Shown: piece by piece, positions 1 to 7,718 of the stretch | How positions within the stretch are numbered: position 1 is the stretch's first letter | Layout of the letters: the number at the start of each line of letters is the position of its first letter | Source: Desulfosporosinus acidiphilus SJ4 | Lineage (GTDB): Bacteria > Bacillota > Desulfitobacteriia > Desulfitobacteriales > Desulfitobacteriaceae | Reading direction: 5' to 3' | NCBI RefSeq assembly: GCF_000255115.2 | Contig: NC_018068.1 | Coordinates: 1,521,977-1,585,976 of the forward strand | Length of the DNA: 64,000 nucleotides | Notes under the pieces: model-generated | The model's database searches: none | What the model saw: only the letters and a program-made list of their open reading frames with translations | Told to the model about the DNA's origin: nothing | Made by a program: the position numbers and the translations under genes

Positions 1-1
1 T

Positions 2-1435
2 ATCAGAATAGATATAAAGAATGATAGATTGGGGCAAGGTGGAAATGGAATAGTATATGCAGGAAAGTTGGGAAGTTCAGATATTGCAGTTAAATTCTTA
101 ATTAATTATACTTCTAAGAAATTAGAACGCTTTAAGGCAGAATACATAAATATTAACATGGTAAAGAGCAATCTGGTGAATACTGTTGATTATATCCATT
201 ATGAAGTGTTAAAAGTCGGTTCACTGGAAATTCCATTTATTATTATGAAAAAGTATGATGGGTGTCTAAAAAAGTTTAAAAACGGAATCACTGAATTAAA
301 ATGGGAGGATGTTAAAAGGATATATTTCAGCCTATGTAAAGCTTTAAAAACATTAGAAGAAAACAAAATCATCCATAGAGATTTAAAACCAGAAAATATT
401 TTAATTGATGAAAGCAGTGAATTTATCATCTCGGATTTTGGAATTGCCCATTTTGAGTCAGATGAATCCCCAATCAAAAATATAACTAAAAAAGGTGATA
501 GACTGGCAAATTTTGAGTTTGCAGCACCTGAGCAAGTAGGTGGTAAGGAAATATCCTTTGCTACTGATATATATGCTTTTGGTCAAATCCTCTATTGGTT
601 TGTTTTTGGAGAGGTCAATAGGGGAACAGGCGGTAACAATTTAGAAAGATTGTTTGAAAACGAAAGAGAAGCGATCATATTAAACCAAATAGTATATAAA
701 TGCTTGGCAAATAACCCACTAGATAGATTCCAAAATATCGAAGAAATTGAAGATTGCTATACTAGTTTATACAACAAGGAAAGAAATGTTGATGTATATG
801 AAGATATGCATAAATTTAGTGACATTGTTAGAAGTGTGTTACCAGAATGTTATCGACACGCATATTGTTTTGAAAACAAAACTGATATAAGTAATTTGAT
901 CAAAAAGTTAAGTGAAAATAAGTTCAATAGACCTTTAGAATATAATACTGGATCAGCAAACAATCAGATAAAAAGTTTCTACGAAATTGAAAACGGAAAC
1001 TTTATATTAGAGACAAGAGAAATTATAGTAAACAGGATATGGGGACTATTCGAGGATTCTTGCTACAACGATATTTTAATACTAGAAATTGAGAACCCTA
1101 AACTTTATCTATTGGATGGCGAAGAGTATTCTGCAGTTGCAATTATAAATAATGAATTAACAGTTCCGTACAATAAAATTGCTTCAGGGTATTTCAGGTT
1201 TCCAAATGGCGCTGTTGAATCCATAGTAAATATGGATATAGAAGAACGTTTTATTTATGATGAGACAGAAAAATATATAGTCATAGGGACATATCATCAA
1301 TGTTCAATTATTCCAGAAAATGATGGCTACATTGACGATTTGCAAAAATATCCGAATTTAAATGAACAAATTATTTTACAGCTGAAAAAAAATATATCGA
1401 AAAATAAAACATATGAAGTAAAATTAGGACTATAG
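2..1435 (+). CDS. Serine/threonine protein kinase, 5' end outside the window
   Basis: Eukaryotic-like (Hanks-type) protein kinase. The frame is open to the first base of the window, and the glycine-rich loop GQGGNG begins at the TTG at 29, so that TTG is not the real start and the N-terminus lies upstream. Counting from position 29: glycine loop residues 2-7, ATP-binding lysine in AVKF (22), catalytic loop HRDLKPEN (116-123), DFG (136-138) and APEQ. All catalytic residues are present, so it should be active. About 200 residues after the kinase domain match no family I recognise; no transmembrane segment is evident. It precedes a TIR-like gene by about 100 bases in the same direction. Kinases of this type occur in signalling and in phage-defence islands; the neighbourhood favours defence, but this is inference. 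Confidence 0.85.
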   Translation: MRIDIKNDRLGQGGNGIVYAGKLGSSDIAVKFLINYTSKKLERFKAEYININMVKSNLVNTVDYIHYEVLKVGSLEIPFIIMKKYDGCLKKFKNGITELKWEDVKRIYFSLCKALKTLEENKIIHRDLKPENILIDESSEFIISDFGIAHFESDESPIKNITKKGDRLANFEFAAPEQVGGKEISFATDIYAFGQILYWFVFGEVNRGTGGNNLERLFENEREAIILNQIVYKCLANNPLDRFQNIEEIEDCYTSLYNKERNVDVYEDMHKFSDIVRSVLPECYRHAYCFENKTDISNLIKKLSENKFNRPLEYNTGSANNQIKSFYEIENGNFILETREIIVNRIWGLFEDSCYNDILILEIENPKLYLLDGEEYSAVAIINNELTVPYNKIASGYFRFPNGAVESIVNMDIEERFIYDETEKYIVIGTYHQCSIIPENDGYIDDLQKYPNLNEQIILQLKKNISKNKTYEVKLGL

Positions 1436-1539
1436 AGTTCGGTAGACCAGACCATATTATAATTAGGCTAATAATCGATAACTGACATTAGTAAATGAGA
1501 GGATATATTGATTAACAATTTTAGATAGTGAGGGAAACT

Positions 1540-2697
1540 ATGAAAGTATCCTTATTCTATTCATGGCAATCTGACTTGCCAAATACTAAAAATCGCGGCT
1601 TGATAAATAACTGCATAAACAAAGCAACAAAACAACTGCTAGAAACTTGTTCCAAAATAACAGAGTTCGAATTGGAAATGGATAGCCGTAATGAAAGTGG
1701 TACACCAGATTTGGCTAAAAGCATTTTTGAAAAAATAGATGCTTGTGATATTTTTATAGCAGATATAAGTGTCATAAATTCAAAATCACACGAACGATTG
1801 ACGCCAAACCCAAATGTTCTCTTGGAATTAGGTTATGCAGCAAAAACAATAGGGTGGTCTAATATTATATGTATTTATAATTCAGAGTTTGCGGAAATTG
1901 AAGATTTGCCTTTTGACATACGTTTTAGAAAGCCTTTGATTTATGATACAAGTTCCGACCTGCCTAAAGCCCGCGATATGCTCACAAAATCATTATTATC
2001 ATCAATAGAAAATATTGTTGATACACGCATAATAGACAGGAAAGAGTACTTAATAACAAAACGCACAATAGATGTTCAAATACAGAGTGTTCTACTTGAC
2101 TTTTGTAGATTGCTGTACGAAACAAAACAGAATACTGCTGAAAAATTTAATTACCCAAAACTCTTGAATAGCTCGGCGATTGATATTGAGCAATTCCTAA
2201 GAAATAGAGAGCTATTGGGGTTCCATTTATTCAAAAATGTCAGTTTAAATATTAACGAACTTATTCATTTTTTCAACGATGAGTTAGAAACGTATTTTTT
2301 ATCGGAAAAGGAAAAGCGCATACTTGCAAAAATGGTCTTTTCTTTGCGCAGATATAAAGATTTACTGTATTCAAACGATGCACTTATAGATAATGGTAAA
2401 TGTGATGAGTATACTTTAACATCAGGATATGAAATGAACCCCCATAATTCGCCCGATTCATATTTGTTGCTTCAACCTTTGGCTGACGAAAAAGCTATAG
2501 TAATAAGTGGAGGTGATTTCGCTCCCGAAATAATTAATAGACTGCTTTCCAACCTTACGATTCGAGAACAATACATACAAACATTTAGTCAATGTATCTA
2601 TGATGTCGTTACTTTAACAAATGACTGGATAAAAATAACAGGTAATTACTTTATCGCAAACCCTAAGATGTTCAAAAGTACACCAGAAGAGCATTAG
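1540..2697 (+). CDS. TIR-like domain protein, possible defence effector
   Basis: The N-terminal 150 residues have the layout of a TIR-like/nucleotide-binding Rossmann domain: first strand FYSWQSDLPN, a strand CDIFIADIS after the second helix, and NPNVLLELGYA, whose Glu-Leu-Gly-Tyr-Ala motif sits where TIR-like NAD-cleaving domains and nucleoside 2-deoxyribosyltransferase-like proteins have their catalytic Glu. The remaining ~230 residues are helical and unrecognised and could be a sensor. I start at ATG 1540 because GAGG lies six bases upstream; an in-frame GTG at 1528 is possible. It follows the kinase gene and precedes the cassette array, so it may itself be the last gene of a cassette ending near 2988. 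Catalytic activity is inferred only. Confidence 0.55.
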   Translation: MKVSLFYSWQSDLPNTKNRGLINNCINKATKQLLETCSKITEFELEMDSRNESGTPDLAKSIFEKIDACDIFIADISVINSKSHERLTPNPNVLLELGYAAKTIGWSNIICIYNSEFAEIEDLPFDIRFRKPLIYDTSSDLPKARDMLTKSLLSSIENIVDTRIIDRKEYLITKRTIDVQIQSVLLDFCRLLYETKQNTAEKFNYPKLLNSSAIDIEQFLRNRELLGFHLFKNVSLNINELIHFFNDELETYFLSEKEKRILAKMVFSLRRYKDLLYSNDALIDNGKCDEYTLTSGYEMNPHNSPDSYLLLQPLADEKAIVISGGDFAPEIINRLLSNLTIREQYIQTFSQCIYDVVTLTNDWIKITGNYFIANPKMFKSTPEEH

Positions 2698-2901
2698 GAA
2701 ACAATAATTATGTGTTATGTTTAAGAAACAAACTATCCGCTAAAAAGCATAATATCAAGTTCAATTGACCACACCCAACTTCGCGTAAGGCTAATTAGTG
2801 GAAGTTTCCAAAAGCACAGGTCTGAAGCGGCTAAGTAAGTTAATTAATGTGAAGCCGGGAGCGAATTTTCAAAGATCTAATTGTGACCAGATATATCCTA
2901 G

Positions 2902-2994
2902 TCGCCTAAATGTAAAATATACGAACTTATTTCGGTAACCTTATCGCTATTGGAGTTTAGGCGAATAAACATTACGTGAATCCCAACGTTAGGC
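2902..2994 (+). repeat. Degenerate integron attC-like site
   Basis: The right end, AACGTTAGGCGAAATG (2985 onwards), contains the classical core site GTTAGGC (2988-2994) and closely matches the right ends of three better sites at 4302, 5132 and 5765. A left arm TCGCCTAAA (2902-2910) is nearly complementary to it and also forms a perfect 9-base inverted repeat with TTTAGGCGA (2956-2964). I could not find a clean internal stem, so the site is degenerate or rearranged. It would form the left boundary of the NYN cassette. The stretch 2698-2901 holds nothing else I can support. Confidence 0.5.
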
Positions 2995-3110
2995 GAAATG
3001 TCCATACCCACGTATTCCTTTTCCGTCAGATTTGTCCTCGAAAATATGAATGTCAAGTTTGTGAATGTGGTATGAATGTTCGGTTGTTTTTTTGAGATTG
3101 GGGAATGAGA

Positions 3111-3137
3111 AAAGACCTCCGTGGTTAGGAGGTCTTT
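3111..3137 (-). terminator. Hairpin terminator for the NYN gene
   Basis: AAAGACCTCC and GGAGGTCTTT form a perfect 10-base-pair stem with a 7-base loop. On the minus strand it is followed by TTTTCTC. It lies about 90 bases past the stop of the minus-strand NYN gene and inside the same cassette. Confidence 0.7.
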
Positions 3138-3229
3138 GTGTAAACTGTGTGTTAAAATGTCTGTAAAATGTCATGTATTTCTGTTTGTATAACTGTACTG
3201 TACTTGATGCTATTATATTCTACGGAATG

Positions 3230-4099
3230 TTATTGTGTCAACTCATTGGATGTAATTTCTTTGGAGTTGCTTCCCTCTCTTAGATATAATTGTTTATCCT
3301 CACCAATATATATTTCAACATATTTAAGAGCATGAGCACATTTAAAATATTCAACAACGTCATCTCTTAATTTACTTAATTTATTGGTTAATAATTGACT
3401 ATATCCGATTAAACCTACTGGATTAATATCATGTTTTCTCCATTTATCAGATTTGTATAATAATCCTGAAACATTTTTAGCATTATCTATTACTTCCTGT
3501 TGTAATTCCTCTATATTGATAGCATTTGCAGAATCCAGAATTTTATCACCTGTTAATTCTTGCCCAACTAAGACTTGTATTTCCTTACTTAGATTAAAAA
3601 TATCCTCGATATATTCATGGAAATCCGCATATTTAGTGACTATTTTATCAAATCCATTTTTAGTTGATAAAACAAAACTAATTTTGTTTTCTTCTTTGAT
3701 CGCTTTAATTAGAGGTATTAGATCTCTGTCACATGATATTAAAATAAAAACTTCTATTTTAGGATTTTTATATAAAGTTTTTAGAGCATCAACAGTCATT
3801 TCTAAATCTGCTGAATTCTTACCATTGTTTGATGTATGCCTTGTTTGTAACCCTATAGATTGTAACTCTGTCTGGTGATTCGAATCAAACATTTCCGTTC
3901 TCTCAAAATTACAATAAGCAATATTATCAACTATATTTAATGCATATTGTTCTTCAAGCCTTTTATTAATAACATTAAAAAAATCAATCTGAGTAGGTGT
4001 TTTTCCATAACTTTGTAACCGTTTAAAGATATTTTCATAGTCAATAAATACTGAAGTACTTAAAAACGTATTTTTACGTTCTTTTATTGAAGTTATCAT
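3230..4099 (-). CDS. NYN-domain (PIN-like) ribonuclease, reversed within a cassette
   Basis: 289 residues. The NYN/LabA-type PIN-like fold is visible: the first acidic residue in FIDYENI (~residue 20), the central acidic site NSADLEMTVDAL (~95-106), and SCDRDLIPLI (~123-132). Proteins of this family are predicted metal-dependent RNases. The C-terminal ~110 residues may be a small nucleic-acid-binding domain, not identified. A GGAGG precedes the start, so it has its own translation signal, and a terminator follows at 3111-3137. It is the only gene here read against the cassette direction and should carry its own promoter near 4120-4200. Its role could be phage defence or toxin-like; no antitoxin is seen. 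Confidence 0.8.
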   Translation of the reverse strand: MITSIKERKNTFLSTSVFIDYENIFKRLQSYGKTPTQIDFFNVINKRLEEQYALNIVDNIAYCNFERTEMFDSNHQTELQSIGLQTRHTSNNGKNSADLEMTVDALKTLYKNPKIEVFILISCDRDLIPLIKAIKEENKISFVLSTKNGFDKIVTKYADFHEYIEDIFNLSKEIQVLVGQELTGDKILDSANAINIEELQQEVIDNAKNVSGLLYKSDKWRKHDINPVGLIGYSQLLTNKLSKLRDDVVEYFKCAHALKYVEIYIGEDKQLYLREGSNSKEITSNELTQ

Positions 4100-4234
4100 T
4101 TTTAAATTCCTCCATTTCTGTCAATCAATTTCGACAGAATAGAGGGATTTCCTTCATTATGTGGAAAATATTATATTTATTGTTATTACAAAAATTGCCT
4201 GTTTGTGAATGTATTCCTTCGAAGTGGACACTTC

Positions 4235-4308
4235 GCCTAACAGAGTATTACTGTAACTAGAAAAGATGAATGCGGTTGGGACGCTACAGTAATACTTAAA
4301 CGTTATAT
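4235..4308 (+). repeat. attC recombination site of an integron gene cassette
   Basis: The layout is that of an attC site: left core GCCTAAC (4235-4241), 2 bases, stem arm AGTATTACTGTA (4244-4255), a 29-base loop region, perfect complementary arm TACAGTAATACT (4285-4296), 5 bases, right core GTTATAT (4302-4308). Recombination would cut after G4302. The same 2-base/5-base spacing recurs at 5064, with a 1-base/5-base version at 5695, while the stem sequence differs each time. That pattern is typical of attC sites and not of a dispersed repeat. No T-tract follows, so it is not a terminator. Confidence 0.8.
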
Positions 4309-4332
4309 AAAATGCCACGTTTAGGAGGTTTT

Positions 4333-5040
4333 ATGAAGAAAGATTTTCCGGAGTTGTTATATCAAGCAGTTGGATTAAGTTGTTGTGATGCAAGTTTCAG
4401 TTACGGTAATGTTTTATGTATAGGCCTTGGCGAAAGAGTTTATTATACTCACCCTAGTCTAAGGGATGTATTTCGAGGCGAATGGGATATACGATCATAT
4501 AACAGTGCTTGGAGATTAGTGAAAGATAATCAGATAATCTGCGGTTATTATGATCTACAAGAGGAAAGTGGACCTAAACTTGAACTCTTAATAGGTCATA
4601 AATTAATTGATATTAAGAAAATATCGTGCTTAGATGTTGGCTTTATCTTTGATGATGGATTTGAAATTGACTTCTTAGGACAATCAAGTTCTGGTCGTAT
4701 CTTAGAGATACTATTACCCGGAGACATTAATCTGGAACTAAAGAATAGTGAATGGATTCAATACATTTCGGATGAAAAAATTACAGGATTAAGTAATGAG
4801 GAATTGCTAATAAGTGAGTATTCAAAACGATGTCATAAGAGATGGGAAACACTGATTCCTCAGAAAAAATCAATAAATTATTGTGATAAATGTTCATATT
4901 TTCGCCCCATAAGTGGCCAATTTTATTTCTGGGATTATGGACTTTGTAGCAACGAATTATCAGAACAAGATGGAAAAGTAGTTAATGTGAGATATGGTTG
5001 TTTATATTATGACAATACATTGCCAACAGTCGAAGGTTAG
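4333..5040 (+). CDS. Cassette protein with C-terminal cysteine motif, function unknown
   Basis: About 235 residues from ATG 4333, chosen because AGGAGG (4323-4328) lies just upstream; an earlier ATG at 4312 overlaps the attC core region and is unlikely. I do not recognise the first ~180 residues, which look globular and rich in beta strands. The C-terminal 45 residues carry an ordered cysteine pattern, CDKCSYF, then WDYGLCSN, then RYGCLYY, which could bind zinc or an iron-sulfur cluster. It is the only gene of an 830-base cassette (4303-5132) and presumably depends on upstream transcription. Confidence 0.7.
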   Translation: MKKDFPELLYQAVGLSCCDASFSYGNVLCIGLGERVYYTHPSLRDVFRGEWDIRSYNSAWRLVKDNQIICGYYDLQEESGPKLELLIGHKLIDIKKISCLDVGFIFDDGFEIDFLGQSSSGRILEILLPGDINLELKNSEWIQYISDEKITGLSNEELLISEYSKRCHKRWETLIPQKKSINYCDKCSYFRPISGQFYFWDYGLCSNELSEQDGKVVNVRYGCLYYDNTLPTVEG

Positions 5041-5063
5041 CCATATGCATGCCGTGGCACTTT

Positions 5064-5138
5064 ATATAACACAGAATTTAGCGCCACTTAGTCAATATGA
5101 AAGCGGAATGACGCGGCGCAAATTCTTAAACGTTATAT
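5064..5138 (+). repeat. attC recombination site
   Basis: Left core ATATAAC (5064-5070) is the exact reverse complement of right core GTTATAT (5132-5138). Arms AGAATTTAGCGCC (5073-5085) and GGCGCAAATTCT (5115-5126) pair completely except for one extra A in the left arm. A single unpaired base of this kind is the extrahelical base that integron integrases use to choose the strand. Spacing between cores and stem (2 and 5 bases) equals that at 4235-4308. Confidence 0.8.
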
Positions 5139-5175
5139 GCAATGCTGGGTCTTTAGTTTTGATAGGGGTGAGAAT

Positions 5176-5643
5176 TTGGAAATAAAAATTGTAGAAGGCG
5201 AAATTAAATACATAGACGACTGTCTAGAAGCATTAATGAATTCTGAACTTGCTTGTACTTATCTCCCGGATGAAAAAACCGCAAAGAAACATCTGGTTGA
5301 AGCGTTTGAGAGGAAAGAAATGTATTTAGCATTAAATGATGAAAGTGAGTGCCTAGGATACATTAGGTTTGTTTTAAATGGTACATTTTATGATTTTCCA
5401 TATGTTTGCAATATAGCGGTCAAGAAGAATTTTCGTAGTCGGGGTATAGGGAAAAGGTTACTAGGTTATTTCGAAGAGATAGGTTTTACACATTCTGATA
5501 AGGTATTTCTCCTGGTAAGTAGTTTTAATGAGCATGCTAAAAAGTTATATGAATCAATTGGTTATAAACAGGTTGGTCTGATTAATGATCTTTTCAAAGA
5601 TGGAATATCGGAATACATAATGATGAAAGTAAAATCTTTGTGA
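5176..5643 (+). CDS. GNAT-family N-acetyltransferase (cassette gene)
   Basis: About 155 residues with the GNAT acetyl-CoA-binding core: CNIAVKKNFRSRGIGKRLL (motif A, R/Q-x-x-G-x-G/A form) and a C-terminal NEHAKKLYESIGYKQVG (motif B). I start at TTG 5176, six bases after GGGGTG; an in-frame ATG at 5137 lies inside the attC site. The substrate cannot be read from the sequence. Acetyltransferases are common integron cargo, including antibiotic-modifying ones, but nothing ties this one to a drug. It is the sole gene of a 633-base cassette (5133-5765). Confidence 0.85.
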   Translation: MEIKIVEGEIKYIDDCLEALMNSELACTYLPDEKTAKKHLVEAFERKEMYLALNDESECLGYIRFVLNGTFYDFPYVCNIAVKKNFRSRGIGKRLLGYFEEIGFTHSDKVFLLVSSFNEHAKKLYESIGYKQVGLINDLFKDGISEYIMMKVKSL

Positions 5644-5694
5644 GGCAACTGCCGATAAAAGAACAACTTGTGAAAGTATGAATCTCCGCACAGC

Positions 5695-5771
5695 ACATAA
5701 CAGCGTATTCCCTAAATCTGAGAGGATATGAATGTAGTAACCAGACTTCGGGAATACGCGGGACGTTATGC
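5695..5771 (+). repeat. attC recombination site
   Basis: Left core ACATAAC (5695-5701), stem arm GCGTATTCCC (5703-5712), perfectly complementary arm GGGAATACGC (5750-5759), 5 bases, right core GTTATGC (5765-5771). The right core is followed by GAAATGC, like the other sites. The left core matches the complement of the right core at six of seven positions. Confidence 0.78.
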
Positions 5772-5799
5772 GAAATGCTTCTTCTGGGGGGGAATCGAG

Positions 5800-6609
5800 T
5801 TGAAGGTTTGCTATATTTACTATTTTATAGAGCCAATTAAAGAACAATATCATGACGATGGAAGCACTGCGTTCTTGGAAATTGATATACCTGGAACTGA
5901 ATATCATTATAAAGCATCACTTTTAGGCACCGAAGATGTGCCTAATATGTTACGTATAAGTATAAGTTACGTTAACGAAGATAAGATTCCAGAAATTAGC
6001 TTAAATGCAATTCAGTCCATTAAAGAGCATATGTTTTCAACTTTACGCATTAGTTATGATCCTAGTTTGCAATTTTCAAAGATTAGTCTGTGGAACTTTA
6101 TTGATAAGGGAAATCCCCCAGGATTAAGTGTAAAGCTTCAGGAAAAGTATAATTCCGTACCTGTAAATAGAGAAATAATCAAAAATAACTTTACATCAAC
6201 ATGGGAAAATAGGTATTTAATTAAATTATTGACTGATGGGTTAAATGAAGATCTACCATTATATTACCGTTACTTATCCTTTTACAGAATATTAGAGGAT
6301 TCATACAAAAACAACGGAAAGTGGGATTCCGAATATGACATCCTTTTAAATAAATTCAATGACCAGTATATCAGTAAGGAATATTCAAAACTCAGCATTT
6401 CAGGTTATATCGAGACTTTGCGAAATAGATGTGCCCATGGAAGATTTATCTTTAAAAAGACTGATGAAAGAGGCATTACTCAGTTAGACAATAAGGGGCT
6501 TTTAGAATTACAGGAATTTATGCCTCTCATGATAGAAATAGTTGTCACTTCCATAAATAGCAATAAAGACACAGTGGGTAAATTTATCGTTGGATTAAAT
6601 AGGAAGTAA
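5800..6609 (+). CDS. HEPN-like protein, last gene of the cassette run
   Basis: 269 residues from TTG 5800, preceded by GGGGGGAA; the longer frame from 5728 would run through the attC site. The C-terminal part contains LRNRCAHGRF, an R-x4-H arrangement as in HEPN domains, which are found in toxin and defence RNases and in non-catalytic scaffolds. The N-terminal ~130 residues are unrecognised. No right-hand attC site is evident after the gene: GCATAAC at 6631-6637 resembles a left core but has no partner arm. The cassette is therefore either the terminal one or has lost its site. Confidence 0.55.
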   Translation: MKVCYIYYFIEPIKEQYHDDGSTAFLEIDIPGTEYHYKASLLGTEDVPNMLRISISYVNEDKIPEISLNAIQSIKEHMFSTLRISYDPSLQFSKISLWNFIDKGNPPGLSVKLQEKYNSVPVNREIIKNNFTSTWENRYLIKLLTDGLNEDLPLYYRYLSFYRILEDSYKNNGKWDSEYDILLNKFNDQYISKEYSKLSISGYIETLRNRCAHGRFIFKKTDERGITQLDNKGLLELQEFMPLMIEIVVTSINSNKDTVGKFIVGLNRK

Positions 6610-6628
6610 TAATCTGGGGAGACGCACT

Positions 6629-6850
6629 TTGCATAACATAAAGATTTACGAACTGGATAAACAATGGCACCAGCAAGACGCGGGTGCAAATGGTTGGAAA
6701 TATTTTAGGGAAGAAAAGGAATTAGTTGATAGTAGAACCGAAATGATTTATCGTAAAGGGAATTTCAGTGCGATAGTTGAACAGACTCGTGGTAATTCTC
6801 TTTATAGTTTGACTATGAGGTGGGAGCAAGGTGCTTCCACAAACCCTTGA
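6629..6850 (+). CDS. Small hypothetical protein (73 residues)
   Basis: TTG start at 6629 with GGGGAG (6616-6621) seven bases upstream, 20 bases after the preceding stop, suggesting translation together with it. The protein is polar and has no cysteine, membrane segment or motif I recognise. Because the start overlaps a possible attC left core (GCATAAC), the upstream part could be noncoding. Confidence 0.45.
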   Translation: MHNIKIYELDKQWHQQDAGANGWKYFREEKELVDSRTEMIYRKGNFSAIVEQTRGNSLYSLTMRWEQGASTNP

Positions 6851-7718
6851 CTTGTTACAGTATTTTCTAGAGAACGAACTTTACAAAATCCATATAACTC
6901 AACGGTGAAAACAAAATAAATACTGCAACCGTTACTGCAACCGGGCTCAAAAATTGCAGTATAAGTTAGTATACAGGGTGAATTGAGAACTACAAAACCC
7001 TTTAAAATGGGGTGTTTTAGGTTAACAAAGAACCAGTTAGGATACTAGTCAGCTTACTCGTAATGAGCAGGTCATCGGTTATGTTTCCTTGGACATTAGA
7101 AAGCAACATTTTTTAGACCCCCGGTGGCACATTTTTAAGCAAATATAGGGTGTACAGGGCAAGGGTATAAGTATTTGCGTAAAAGTACTGAAAATTAGAG
7201 AAAACGCCCCCTCTAAGTGGGGTTAAGGCATTATGAAGGTTCGAAAGGTCAAATCGTTAAAGGACGGTCTGACCATTTTGTTTTTTATTGGACTATTTTC
7301 ATGATCTTGGGAGGAAAACAAGGAAGAATGTGGAAAGTAACAAAAACCAACTTTTATTTAATCTTGAGTGGCTGAAAACACTTCAAAGTTTTTTAGTGGT
7401 TGGGAATTCTGAATGTAAAGCTTGCCGGTATCCTGCTATATTATGTGTCAAATTTGCATTGACATTATGTGAAAACATTTTTTAGATATAGCAAGGAAAA
7501 TTTAGGGATATTAATGTTCTGGGTGCCGTTCAGGGTTACAACACAACTCTCTGTCTGAACAGCATCAGCATTAGCTTTCTATAATTTTTTCTTCCCTCAA
7601 GCTGAGTCAACTTCTTCGAAAAGCCGGAATCTATAAAACTTATAGTTTTAGAGTTTTGCCGCTTTCCAAATCATTTTCAAGTTTTTAGTGATAAGGCAGG
7701 GAGAGGTGAAAAATTCAT
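6851..7718. other. Gene-poor stretch between the cassettes and the cas operon
   Basis: No convincing gene. A short frame around 7060-7145 is open without a start and may be a remnant. A weak hairpin CCCC...GGGG lies at 7206-7222 and a T-run at 7279-7287. A 65-codon frame at 7288-7485 lacks a ribosome site and recognisable content. The final ~100 bases should contain the cas promoter; GGGAGAGG at 7699-7706 is the cas3 ribosome site. Confidence 0.4.

Noticed and set aside
3453-3878. 141-codon plus-strand frame inside the NYN gene
   Set aside because: Antisense shadow; the minus-strand reading has clear NYN motifs and a ribosome site.
6629-6700. Fifth attC site after the HEPN-like gene
   Set aside because: Only a possible left core GCATAAC is visible; no partner arm and no GTTRRRY-like right core follow.
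7288-7485. 65-codon frame upstream of cas3
   Set aside because: No ribosome site and no recognisable content; position in a gene-free promoter region.
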